NCBI GenBank assembly: GCA_027619675.1
Contig: JAQCHG010000070.1
Location: forward strand, 1-7,458
Source of the DNA: Cyanobacteriota bacterium
Lineage (GTDB): Bacteria; Cyanobacteriota; Cyanobacteriia; Phormidesmidales; Phormidesmidaceae
Reading direction: 5' to 3'
Length of the DNA: 7,458 nucleotides
Positions 1 through 6,169 of the stretch are shown here, one piece after another. Position 1 is the first letter of the stretch; every line of letters begins with the position of its first letter. A program made the translations under genes and the position numbers. The notes below the pieces were generated by a model that was not told the DNA's origin, ran no database searches, and saw nothing but the letters and a program-made list of their open reading frames with translations.

Positions 1-67
1 GGATAGTTGAAATTGATTTATTTTTTAACTCTCTAAAGTTAACTAAAAAGATGACTTTACCCAGCAG

Positions 68-115
68 AATAAATGCTTTTATTGGGATGGAGGCAGCCAT
101 ACTGTCTCCACCCCA
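68..115. other. Two adjacent hairpins, possible terminator or mRNA structure
   Basis: The first is a perfect 6-bp AT stem, AATAAA (68-73) with TTTATT (78-83) around loop TGCT. The second is long: 88-96 pairs with 102-110 (nine pairs, one G-T wobble, loop CCATA), and after a single A-C mismatch (87/111) four more pairs join 83-86 to 112-115. The two stems share base 83, so they could compete. Neither strand has a clean T run directly after the stem, so a classical intrinsic terminator is not well supported. It may end the transcript of a gene left of the window or be a repeat remnant. Confidence 0.4.
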
Positions 116-137
116 TACCCGTTCTTGCTGAGGAACG

Positions 138-145
138 GCGATCGC
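138..145. repeat. HIP1 octamer GCGATCGC (first of ten)
   Basis: This is the highly iterated palindrome of cyanobacterial genomes. Exact copies start at 138, 995, 1502, 2288, 3060, 3462, 4206, 5396, 5886 and 6117, so both coding and intergenic DNA carry it. It is the strongest taxonomic marker in the window. Many further near-matches (CGATCG with one changed flank) are also present. Confidence 0.9.
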
Positions 146-202
146 AACCGGATCCCAGGAAAGGCTAGTTTTATCCCCGCTTCAGCCCCACAAACCAAGC
201 TC

Positions 203-245
203 CCCAAGCCCCCGTGGGTTTTGGGTAAGGGGGTTTAGGGGTGGG
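203..245 (+). other. Hairpin followed by canonical G-quadruplex motif
   Basis: Bases 203-211 can pair with 216-225 (nine pairs including one G-T wobble, with one bulged T). The right arm runs into four G runs: GGG 223-225, G5 229-233, G4 238-241 and GGG 243-245, with loops TAA, TTTA and T. This satisfies the usual G3+N1-7 quadruplex pattern on the + strand, which is the non-template strand for nifJ. The hairpin and the quadruplex share the first G run, so they are mutually exclusive folds. The motif contains TTTAGGG at 234-240, as do the two repeats downstream. Folding is inferred from sequence only. Confidence 0.55.
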
Positions 246-270
246 AAATGGCTGCCCGCTGTCCCTGTTT

Positions 271-344
271 GGCCCCCTTTGCCCCCCAATTCTGGGGGGA
301 ACCAGAGCTTCAAAGTCCCCCCGAATGGGGGAATTTAGGGGGCC
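271..344. repeat. 74-bp nested-palindrome, MITE-like intergenic element
   Basis: The ends are perfect 8-bp inverted repeats, GGCCCCCT (271-278) and AGGGGGCC (337-344). Each half holds its own hairpin: C6 (282-287) with G6 (294-299) around AATTCT on the left, and a C run (317-322) with G5 (327-331) around GAAT on the right. The right half read in reverse complement resembles the left half along most of its length (GGCCCCCT, then C run, ATTC, G6), so the element looks like an inverted duplication of one palindromic unit. C/G-run palindromes carrying TTTAGGGGGC are familiar as dispersed repeats in cyanobacterial genomes. No obvious target-site duplication flanks it, and it encodes no transposase. 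Confidence 0.6.
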
Positions 345-372
345 TTCGAGAGCAAGTACTCTATCTAGATGA

Positions 373-384
373 CTTATGTATAAG
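373..384 (+). promoter_or_regulatory. Dyad with possible -10 element for nifJ
   Basis: CTTATGTATAAG is a perfect 5-bp inverted repeat with a 2-base centre. Its right half contains TGTATAAG; TATAAG at 379-384 is one base from the TATAAT consensus. The hexamer 17 bases upstream (GTACTC) is a poor -35 match, which is common for regulated or extended -10 promoters. A perfect 8-bp palindrome, ATCTAGAT, sits just before it at 363-370. A start here would give a leader of about 140 bases. No recognised NtcA (GTA-N8-TAC) or LexA site overlaps it. This is a candidate only. Confidence 0.25.
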
Positions 385-390
385 CGGCAG

Positions 391-420
391 CCCTTTGGGA
401 GAGGGATTTAGGGTGAGGGG
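391..420 (+). repeat. TTTAGGG-type repeat containing a second G-quadruplex motif
   Basis: The unit starts with a small palindrome CCCTTTGGG (391-399) and continues with four regularly spaced G runs: 397-399, 403-405, 411-413 and 417-420, separated by AGA, ATTTA and TGA. This is a canonical G3-type quadruplex pattern on the + strand. The shape, a hairpin followed by GGGATTTAGGG and a terminal GGGGC, matches a common class of dispersed cyanobacterial intergenic repeats and resembles the right half of the element at 271-344. Confidence 0.55.
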
Positions 421-488
421 CAACGGTGCGCAAATTTACGCCGCGCAGTACTAGTCCTTGGCAGGAAGGCGGGTGAGGGTCAAAGACC

Positions 489-502
489 GCTCCTACGGGA
501 GC
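489..502 (+). promoter_or_regulatory. C(TACG)G tetraloop hairpin in the nifJ leader
   Basis: GCTCC (489-493) pairs perfectly with GGAGC (498-502) around TACG. In RNA this is a C(UACG)G loop of the very stable UNCG class. It ends 30 bases before the chosen nifJ start and 17 before its Shine-Dalgarno sequence, so it leaves the ribosome-binding site exposed. It could be a leader stability element or part of a dispersed palindromic repeat. Confidence 0.45.
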
Positions 503-519
503 ATCCCCGACGCAATAGC

Positions 520-524
520 GAGGA
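520..524 (+). promoter_or_regulatory. Ribosome-binding site of nifJ
   Basis: GAGGA lies 8 bases before the ATG at 533. It supports that ATG over the in-frame TTG at 458, whose 25 extra residues come from the repeat-like leader and do not resemble NifJ. Confidence 0.6.
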
Positions 525-532
525 CCTTCACC

Positions 533-3500
533 ATGTCAGAACGCCAGTTTGCCACCCTAGACGGCAACGAAGCGGTGGCCCGCGTTGCCTACCGCCTCAG
601 TGAAGTCATTGCCATCTACCCCATTACCCCTTCGTCTCCCATGGGGGAATGGGCCGATGCCTGGGCCGCCCAAGGGCAGACCAACCTGTTGGGCACCGTG
701 CCCTCAGTGGTGGAAATGCAGAGTGAAGGGGGCGCTGCCGGGGCGGTCCATGGTGCCCTCCAGGCGGGGTGCCTCACCACCACCTTCACCGCCTCCCAAG
801 GGCTGATGTTGATGGTGCCCAACCTGTACAAAATCGCCGGGGAGTTGACCTCGGCGGTGCTGCACATTGCCGCCCGCTCCCTGGCGGCCCAGGCCCTCTC
901 CATCTTTGGCGATCACAGTGATGTCATGGCCACCCGCGCCACGGGTTGCGCCCTGCTGTGCTCCAACTCCGTGCAGGAGGCCCAGGACCTAGCGGCGATC
1001 GCCACCCGCGCCACCCTCGAATCCCGCATTCCCTGCCTACACTTTTTCGACGGCTTCCGCACCTCCCACGAAATCCAAAAGGTGGAACTGCTGCCGGACG
1101 CCGTGCTGCGGCAACTGGTACCCCTGGAACTGGTGTTGGCCCACCGCCAGCGGGCCTTAACCCCCGATCGCCCCGTGGTGCGCGGCACCGCCCAAAACCC
1201 CGATGTCTACTTCCAAGCGCGGGAGTCGGTGAACCGCTACTACACCGCCTGCCCTGGTCTGGTGCAGCAGGCCATGGATGAGTTTGGCGCGTTGACGGGT
1301 CGCCACTACCGCATTTTTGACTATGGGGGGGACCCTGCGGCTGAACGGGTGCTGGTGCTGATGGGCTCCGGGGCAGAGACCGCCCATGAAACGGTGGCGG
1401 CCCTGAACCAAGCGGGGGAAAAGGTGGGGGTGCTGAAGGTGCGCCTCTATCGCCCCTTTGATACCCAGGCCTTCGTCCAGGCATTGCCGAAAACCGTGCG
1501 GGCGATCGCCGTCCTCGATCGCACCAAAGAACCGGGCTCCCCCGGCGAACCCCTCTACCTGGATGTGGTCCACGCCATCCACGAAGGCTTCAGCAGCGGT
1601 GACCCAACCCGCCCCAGGCCCCAGGTGGTCGGAGGCCGCTATGGCCTCTCCTCCAAAGAATTCACCCCCGCCATGGTGAAAGGGGTGTTCGACAACCTGG
1701 CCCAACCCCAACCCCAAAACCATTTCACCATCGGCATTCAAGATGATGTCACCCACACCTCCCTGACCTATGACCCCAGCTTCAGCACCGAGTCTGACCG
1801 GGGGGTGCGGGCCATCTTCTACGGTTTGGGGTCCGACGGCACCGTAGGGGCCAACAAAAATTCCATCAAAATCATTGGCGAAGACACGGACAACTACGCC
1901 CAGGGCTACTTTGTCTACGATTCCAAAAAATCTGGTTCGGTGACCGTCTCCCACCTGCGGTTTGGGCCAGATCCCATCCGCTCCACCTATTTGATCAACA
2001 GCGCCAACTTTGTCGCCTGCCACCAGTGGGAGTTTTTGCCCAAATTTGAGATTTTGCGGGCGGCAAAACCGGGCAGCCCCTTCTTGCTCAACAGCCCCTT
2101 TGACGACCCAGCGGAAACCTGGGCGCGGCTGCCCCGCACCCTACAGCAGCAAATTGTCGAAAAGCACCTGCGGGTCTACGCCATCAATGCCTATCGGGTG
2201 GCGAAGGCGGCGGGCATGGCCAACCGCATCAACACCGTCATGCAGACCTGCTTTTTTGCCCTGTCTGGGGTGCTGCCGAAGGAAGCGGCGATCGCCGCCA
2301 TTAAACAGGCCATCCGCAAGACCTACGGCAAAAAAGGGGACGAGATCGTCGCCATGAACATCCAGGCGGTGGACACCACCCTGGCCAACCTCTACGAAGT
2401 GCCCGTGGGGGACCTGACCGCCATCGCCACCCCCCACCAGTGGGTGCCCGACGACGCACCGCCCTTTGTGCGATCGGTGCTGGCCCCGATGATGGCCCGT
2501 CAGGGGGATGATCTGCCCGTCAGCGCCCTGCCTGTGGACGGCACCTACCCCAGCGGCACCAGCCAATACGAGAAGCGCAACGTCTGCCAGGAGGTGCCCG
2601 TTTGGGATCCCGACGTGTGTGTGCAGTGCGGCCAGTGCGTCATGGTTTGCCCCCACGGGGTAATTCGGGCCAAGGTGTACGATGCCGACCCATTGGGGAA
2701 TGCCCCCCCTAGCTTCCAACACACCGCTGCCCGAGACCACGCCTGGTCTGATCTGCAATTCACCCTACAAGTGGCGGCGGAAGACTGCACCGGATGCAGC
2801 CTCTGTGTAGAGGTATGCCCCGCCAAAAACAAGGCCCAACCCCGGCGGAAAGCCATCAACATGGAGCCCCAACTGCCCCGCCGGGAACAGGAACGGGCCA
2901 ATTGGCGCTTCTTCCAGTCCTTGCCCCACCCCGATCGCGCCACCCTAAACCTGCACAAAATCGCCCACCAGCAGATGCAGGAGCCCCTCTTTGAGTTCTC
3001 CGGGGCCTGTGCGGGCTGTGGAGAAACCCCCTATATCAAGCTGGCCACCCAACTGTTTGGCGATCGCATGTTGATTGCCAACGCCACCGGCTGCTCCTCC
3101 ATATACGGCGGCAACCTACCCACCACCCCCTACACCCACAACGCCGAGGGCCGGGGACCCGCCTGGTCCAACTCCCTGTTTGAGGACAATGCGGAATTTG
3201 GTTTGGGCTTCCGGGTGTCGGTGGATAAGCTCAGCGCCCAGGCAGCGGACCTGTTGCTGCACCTAGCCTTGGGGGAAAAGGGGGCCTCCCCCATCCCCGC
3301 TGAATTGGCCACCCAGTTGCTGCACAACCCCCAGCGGGACGAGGCCGATATTTGCGAACAACGGCAGGGGGTAGAGCAGTTAAAACATCACCTAGAAGCG
3401 TGGCTAGGGGACCTGGCGGCGGTTGATCCAACAGCATCAGATTCAGACTTAGGGGCCTTGCGCGATCGCCTCCGCAACCTCACCTCCATCGCCGACTACC

Positions 3501-4243
3501 TGGTGAAAAAAAGCGTCTGGATCATCGGCGGCGACGGCTGGGCCTACGACATCGGCTACGGCGGCCTCGACCATGTGCTGCGGCCGATCGTCAACGTCAA
3601 CATCTTGGTGCTAGACACCGAGGTCTATTCCAACACCGGGGGGCAAATGTCCAAAGCCACCCCCCGCGCCGCCGTGGCCAAATTTGCCGCCGGGGGCAAA
3701 CCCGCCCCCAAAAAGGATCTGGGGCTCATGGCCATGACCTACGGCAACGTCTATGTGGCCAGCGTCGCCATGGGGGCCAAAAACGAACATACCCTACGGG
3801 CCTTTCTAGAGGCAGAAGCCTACGAGGGTCCGTCCTTGATCATCGCCTACGCCCACTGCATCGCCCACGGCATCAACATGGCCAAGGGTATGGATCAGCA
3901 AAAGGCGGCAGTGGACTCGGGACGATGGCTCCTCTACCGCTACGATCCCCGCCGGAGCGCCCAGGGGGAAAATCCCCTCAGCCTCGACTGCCGCCCCCCC
4001 AAACTGCCCCTGGAACAAGCCCTCTACAGCGAGAACCGCTTCAAACTGCTGCTGCGCAGCCAACCCGACGCCGCCAAGGCCCTCCTAGCCCAAGCCCAAC
4101 AGGACGTAGCCACCCGCTGGCCCCTCTACGAATACCTGGCGGCACGGGACCCCGCCACCGATCCCCCCCTACCCAATCAGGCCCCCTACCGCCACCTGGG
4201 GGGGAGCGATCGCGCCGCTGCGGCAGCCCCTAGTTCGGGCTAA
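533..4243 (+). CDS. nifJ: Pyruvate:ferredoxin (flavodoxin) oxidoreductase NifJ
   Basis: This 1236-residue, single-chain, intact enzyme converts pyruvate and CoA to acetyl-CoA and CO2, passing electrons to ferredoxin or flavodoxin in the cytoplasm. The start is the ATG giving MSERQFATLDGNEA, with GAGGA upstream. Domains follow the family order. The N-terminal pyruvate domain has YPITPSS with Thr32, Glu65 and Arg115, each one position after Thr31, Glu64 and Arg114 of the Desulfovibrio africanus enzyme (recalled from memory). A middle transketolase-C-like and gamma region follows. Two 4Fe-4S motifs have Cys696/699/702/706 and Cys752/755/758/762. The thiamine diphosphate domain has GDGWAYDIGYGG (1000-1011) and NTGGQMSKATP (1034-1044). 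The proximal cluster ligands are Cys826, Cys829, Cys854 and Cys1109. All expected ligands are present, so it should be active. The last 30 or so residues, after YEYLAAR, are a Pro/Ala-rich tail. In cyanobacteria NifJ serves fermentation and low-potential electron supply, including to nitrogenase in some strains; no nif genes are visible here. Confidence 0.97.
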   Translation: MSERQFATLDGNEAVARVAYRLSEVIAIYPITPSSPMGEWADAWAAQGQTNLLGTVPSVVEMQSEGGAAGAVHGALQAGCLTTTFTASQGLMLMVPNLYKIAGELTSAVLHIAARSLAAQALSIFGDHSDVMATRATGCALLCSNSVQEAQDLAAIATRATLESRIPCLHFFDGFRTSHEIQKVELLPDAVLRQLVPLELVLAHRQRALTPDRPVVRGTAQNPDVYFQARESVNRYYTACPGLVQQAMDEFGALTGRHYRIFDYGGDPAAERVLVLMGSGAETAHETVAALNQAGEKVGVLKVRLYRPFDTQAFVQALPKTVRAIAVLDRTKEPGSPGEPLYLDVVHAIHEGFSSGDPTRPRPQVVGGRYGLSSKEFTPAMVKGVFDNLAQPQPQNHFTIGIQDDVTHTSLTYDPSFSTESDRGVRAIFYGLGSDGTVGANKNSIKIIGEDTDNYAQGYFVYDSKKSGSVTVSHLRFGPDPIRSTYLINSANFVACHQWEFLPKFEILRAAKPGSPFLLNSPFDDPAETWARLPRTLQQQIVEKHLRVYAINAYRVAKAAGMANRINTVMQTCFFALSGVLPKEAAIAAIKQAIRKTYGKKGDEIVAMNIQAVDTTLANLYEVPVGDLTAIATPHQWVPDDAPPFVRSVLAPMMARQGDDLPVSALPVDGTYPSGTSQYEKRNVCQEVPVWDPDVCVQCGQCVMVCPHGVIRAKVYDADPLGNAPPSFQHTAARDHAWSDLQFTLQVAAEDCTGCSLCVEVCPAKNKAQPRRKAINMEPQLPRREQERANWRFFQSLPHPDRATLNLHKIAHQQMQEPLFEFSGACAGCGETPYIKLATQLFGDRMLIANATGCSSIYGGNLPTTPYTHNAEGRGPAWSNSLFEDNAEFGLGFRVSVDKLSAQAADLLLHLALGEKGASPIPAELATQLLHNPQRDEADICEQRQGVEQLKHHLEAWLGDLAAVDPTASDSDLGALRDRLRNLTSIADYLVKKSVWIIGGDGWAYDIGYGGLDHVLRPIVNVNILVLDTEVYSNTGGQMSKATPRAAVAKFAAGGKPAPKKDLGLMAMTYGNVYVASVAMGAKNEHTLRAFLEAEAYEGPSLIIAYAHCIAHGINMAKGMDQQKAAVDSGRWLLYRYDPRRSAQGENPLSLDCRPPKLPLEQALYSENRFKLLLRSQPDAAKALLAQAQQDVATRWPLYEYLAARDPATDPPLPNQAPYRHLGGSDRAAAAAPSSG

Positions 4244-4245
4244 GG

Positions 4246-4301
4246 GGATTTTGGATTTTGGATTTTGGATTTTGGATTTTGGATTTTGGATTGCGGATTC
4301 T
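4246..4301 (+). repeat. Heptamer tandem array GGATTTT (six perfect copies)
   Basis: Six exact GGATTTT units fill 4246-4287, followed by two decayed units, GGATTGC (4288-4294) and GGATTCT (4295-4301). The array starts two bases after the nifJ stop codon. Short heptanucleotide tandem repeats of this kind (STRR class) are known from cyanobacterial genomes; the copy number is likely to vary between strains by slippage. No coding role. Confidence 0.95.
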
Positions 4302-4304
4302 CCC

Positions 4305-4365
<61 letters not shown>

Positions 4366-4379
4366 CCCCCCTCCCCCCC

Positions 4380-4386
4380 AAGGAAA
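4380..4386 (+). promoter_or_regulatory. Ribosome-binding site of the DHOD-like gene
   Basis: AAGGAAA lies four bases before the ATG at 4391, with AAGGA six bases away. It is the only purine-rich stretch at the end of a long pyrimidine tract, so the start choice is secure. Confidence 0.75.
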
Positions 4387-4390
4387 CCCC

Positions 4391-5395
4391 ATGGACCTAA
4401 CCACCCGTTACCTCGGCTTAACCCTCAAATCCCCCCTCGTGGTCGGAGCCGCTGCACCCCTAACGGAAGATTTGGGCAATATTCGCCACCTAGAAGATGC
4501 GGGGGCTGCCGCGATCGTTCTCCACTCCCTATTTGAAGAACAAATCCGCCGGGAGCGGCTAGAAATCGCCCACCACCTGGATTTCGGCACCGACAGCTAT
4601 GCCGAGGCCCTGAGCTACTTCCCGGAGCCGGACATCTTTCACATGGGCACCCAGACCTATCTGGAACACATTCAAAAGGCTAAGGCCATGGTGGCGGTGC
4701 CCATCATCGCCAGCCTCAACGGCAGCACCCTGGGGGGCTGGGTTGACTATGCCCGCCAGATCCAGGCGGCGGGGGCGGATGCCCTGGAGCTGAATATCTA
4801 CTGGATTCCCACGGATCTGGATCTGGCGGGGGCGGCGGTGGAGCAGCAGTACCTCGACATCCTGAAGGCGGTGGTGGCGGCGGTCACCATCCCCGTGGCG
4901 GTGAAGCTCAGCCCCTATTTCAGTAACCTGGCCCACATGGCAAAGCAACTGTGCGCCCAGGGGGCGGAGGGGCTGGTGTTGTTCAACCGCTTCTATGAGC
5001 CCGATATTGATATTGAGCGGTTGGAGGTGCGATCGGACCTGGTGCTCAGTGGCCCCAGCGATCTGCGCCTACCCCTCAACTGGATTGCCATTCTCTACGG
5101 TCGGGTGGATGCCAGTTTGGCCGCCACCACGGGCATCAACACCGCTGAGGATGTGATCAAGATGGTGATGGCGGGGGCGGATGTGACGCTGTTGGTGGCC
5201 ACCCTGCTGCGCCGGGGCATCGGCCATCTCAAGGGCATTGAGGAGGACCTGATCCGCTGGTTAGAGGCCCATGAATACGAATCGCTGGCCCAACTGCGGG
5301 GCAGTATGAGCCAGTATCACTGCCCCAACCCCAGCGAGTTTGAGCGGGTGCAGTACATGAAGGCGATTCAGTCCTACCATCCCCTCTGGCAGTAG
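4391..5395 (+). CDS. Dihydroorotate dehydrogenase-like flavoprotein
   Basis: This 334-residue protein has the FMN-binding TIM-barrel pattern of the dihydroorotate dehydrogenase superfamily: MDLTTRYLGLTLKSPLVVGA at the N-terminus, ASLNG (107-111), ELNIYW (133-138), VKLSPYFSN (171-179), LFNR (197-200) and a late phosphate-binding-type stretch TTGINTAED (246-254). Compared with class 1A enzymes, as I recall them, Asn135, Lys172 and Asn199 match conserved flavin or substrate residues. However, the catalytic loop NxSCPN reads N-I-Y-W-I-P: the active-site Cys position is Trp138 and no Ser replaces it. The usual Lys of KSST appears as His45. It is therefore unlikely to be the biosynthetic PyrD. It lies 147 bp after nifJ on the same strand, a neighbourhood I recall from other genomes, so it may be co-transcribed and act with NifJ. 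Its substrate is unknown. The C-terminal 50 residues carry CPNPSEFERVQYMKA (311-325). Confidence 0.85.
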   Translation: MDLTTRYLGLTLKSPLVVGAAAPLTEDLGNIRHLEDAGAAAIVLHSLFEEQIRRERLEIAHHLDFGTDSYAEALSYFPEPDIFHMGTQTYLEHIQKAKAMVAVPIIASLNGSTLGGWVDYARQIQAAGADALELNIYWIPTDLDLAGAAVEQQYLDILKAVVAAVTIPVAVKLSPYFSNLAHMAKQLCAQGAEGLVLFNRFYEPDIDIERLEVRSDLVLSGPSDLRLPLNWIAILYGRVDASLAATTGINTAEDVIKMVMAGADVTLLVATLLRRGIGHLKGIEEDLIRWLEAHEYESLAQLRGSMSQYHCPNPSEFERVQYMKAIQSYHPLWQ

Positions 5396-5464
5396 GCGAT
5401 CGCCCACCTGGGTTGAAGGGAGGGGATTTTCCCAAAACATCTCCCCAGGACTGGCACTGGCTGC
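5396..5464. other. Convergent intergenic gap with HIP1 at the stop codon
   Basis: The 69 bases separate two converging genes. GCGATCGC follows directly on the TAG stop of the DHOD-like gene, and with its flanks forms the 10-bp palindrome GGCGATCGCC (5395-5404). A loose G-rich/C-rich inverted pairing (about 5421-5446) could form a weak hairpin, but no stem followed by a T run is visible for either strand. How transcription ends here is unclear. Confidence 0.6.
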
Positions 5465-6157
5465 CTACTCTGCGGAGCCGGGAACCTCAGGGGCGGGGGG
5501 CAGGGGCAGGGTTTCGGCAGGGGCGTCCACGGGGAGATCATCCTGACTGGGGATGTCCGTCGGGGCGGAATCGGTGGGGGCAGCGGTGACCGCCTGCCAT
5601 TCCACCAGGGGGCGATCGACGCCGTTGCGAATATCCAGGCTGAGCAGGGCCACGGGTACCGCCTCAGCGTCATCGGGAATGGGGAAGGCTTCAGGATCCA
5701 CCAGGGCGTAGATGCCTTCCCCGCTGAAGTCAGATCCCCCCAGAATGACCTGGTGGGTGGTGCCATCCGCCAGGGTCAAGTCTACGGTGGCAAAGGGCAC
5801 CGCTAGCCCAAAGGCTTCTTGGTCGGTCCCAGCCATGGTCAGGGTTTGGGTGAGGCCATCGGTGGTGAGGCGACTGAGGAGAAAGGCGATCGCCGCTTCC
5901 TCGGCGGGACCCGGTTCCGGTGCAGTCATCTGCCACAGCCCCTGATCATCCCGCTCAAAGGTGACCGCCTGCCCATCGGTTTCGATGTGCAGCCCCGTCA
6001 CCGCTGATTCTTCAAAGGTAAAGACGGGGCTGCTGGCCCCCTGGGCCTGATCCACCGCTGCCTGCTGAGGATCCCGGCGGTTTTCGGCCACGATTACGGC
6101 ACCCCCTAGGGCAACGGCGATCGCCAACAGGGCCAGGGTTGTTTTTTGTAGCTTCAT
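5465..6157 (-). CDS. DUF4340 domain protein, membrane-anchored
   Basis: The 230-residue product starts at an ATG giving MKLQKTTLAL, not at a codon 12 residues upstream that would overlap the preceding gene and place charged, Cys-rich residues before the signal anchor. Residues 5-24 form one hydrophobic helix after a short basic N-terminus, with no lipobox Cys, so an inner-membrane anchor with the rest outside the cytoplasm is likely. The central part (about 44-190) fits DUF4340: FTFEESAVTGLHIE, FGLAVPFATVDLTLADGTTHQVILGG in two pieces (116-141), GIYALVD (148-154). The last 38 residues are low-complexity, rich in Pro, Ala and acids. It follows the GldG-family gene with only ten bases between, an arrangement known for ABC-2-type export clusters. 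Its biochemical role is not established; an accessory envelope subunit is inferred. Confidence 0.8.
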   Translation of the reverse strand: MKLQKTTLALLAIAVALGGAVIVAENRRDPQQAAVDQAQGASSPVFTFEESAVTGLHIETDGQAVTFERDDQGLWQMTAPEPGPAEEAAIAFLLSRLTTDGLTQTLTMAGTDQEAFGLAVPFATVDLTLADGTTHQVILGGSDFSGEGIYALVDPEAFPIPDDAEAVPVALLSLDIRNGVDRPLVEWQAVTAAPTDSAPTDIPSQDDLPVDAPAETLPLPPAPEVPGSAE

Positions 6158-6164
6158 GGTGCTG

Positions 6165-6169
6165 TTCCT
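6165..6169 (-). promoter_or_regulatory. Ribosome-binding site overlapping the upstream stop codon
   Basis: On the minus strand, TAGGAA contains both the TAG stop of the GldG-family gene (6170-6168) and AGGAA (6169-6165). The DUF4340 ATG follows after seven bases. This fixes the start at 6157 and suggests translational coupling of the two genes. Confidence 0.7.

Larger units (their letters stand above)
1..532. other. Gene-free, structure-rich region upstream of nifJ
   Basis: No open frame here looks like a real protein; the only frames crossing it are short and translate palindromic repeats. The left 80 bases are AT-rich, unlike the rest of the window, and contain an imperfect hairpin (arms 21-30 and 37-48, with a two-base bulge). 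Next come a strong hairpin (83-115), one HIP1 octamer (138-145), a hairpin joined to a G-rich run (203-245), a 74-bp nested palindrome (271-344), a short dyad (373-384), a second G-rich repeat (391-420), an 11-base-loop dyad with arms TGCGC/GCGCA (427-447), and a tetraloop hairpin (489-502). The nifJ promoter and any control elements must lie in or before this region, but no convincing -35/-10 pair can be read. What lies to the left of the window is unknown. Confidence 0.8.

Noticed and set aside
355..369. NtcA- or LexA-type operator around AGTACT
   Set aside because: GTA is not followed by TAC after eight bases, and the LexA-type right half-site is missing.
234..413. Three TTTAGGG copies resembling plant telomere repeats
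   Set aside because: They are spaced 100 and 73 bases apart inside dispersed bacterial palindromic repeats, not in tandem.
248..454. 68-codon open frame on the + strand upstream of nifJ
   Set aside because: It translates the palindromic and G-rich repeats, has no clear ribosome-binding site and resembles no protein family; its openness follows from repeat composition.
491..501. Match to the conserved 16S rRNA block CTCCTACGGGAG
   Set aside because: Only about 12 bases match, and the flanks do not continue as 16S; it is a chance likeness of a small stable hairpin.
1157..2023. Long open frame antisense to nifJ (288 codons), and similar ones at 924-1484 and 2141-2758
   Set aside because: They are typical mirror frames of a GC-rich gene with strong third-position bias; the nifJ frame is a clear full-length enzyme.
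5405..5464. Intrinsic terminator between the converging genes
   Set aside because: The best inverted pairing (around 5421-5446) is imperfect and no T run follows on either strand.
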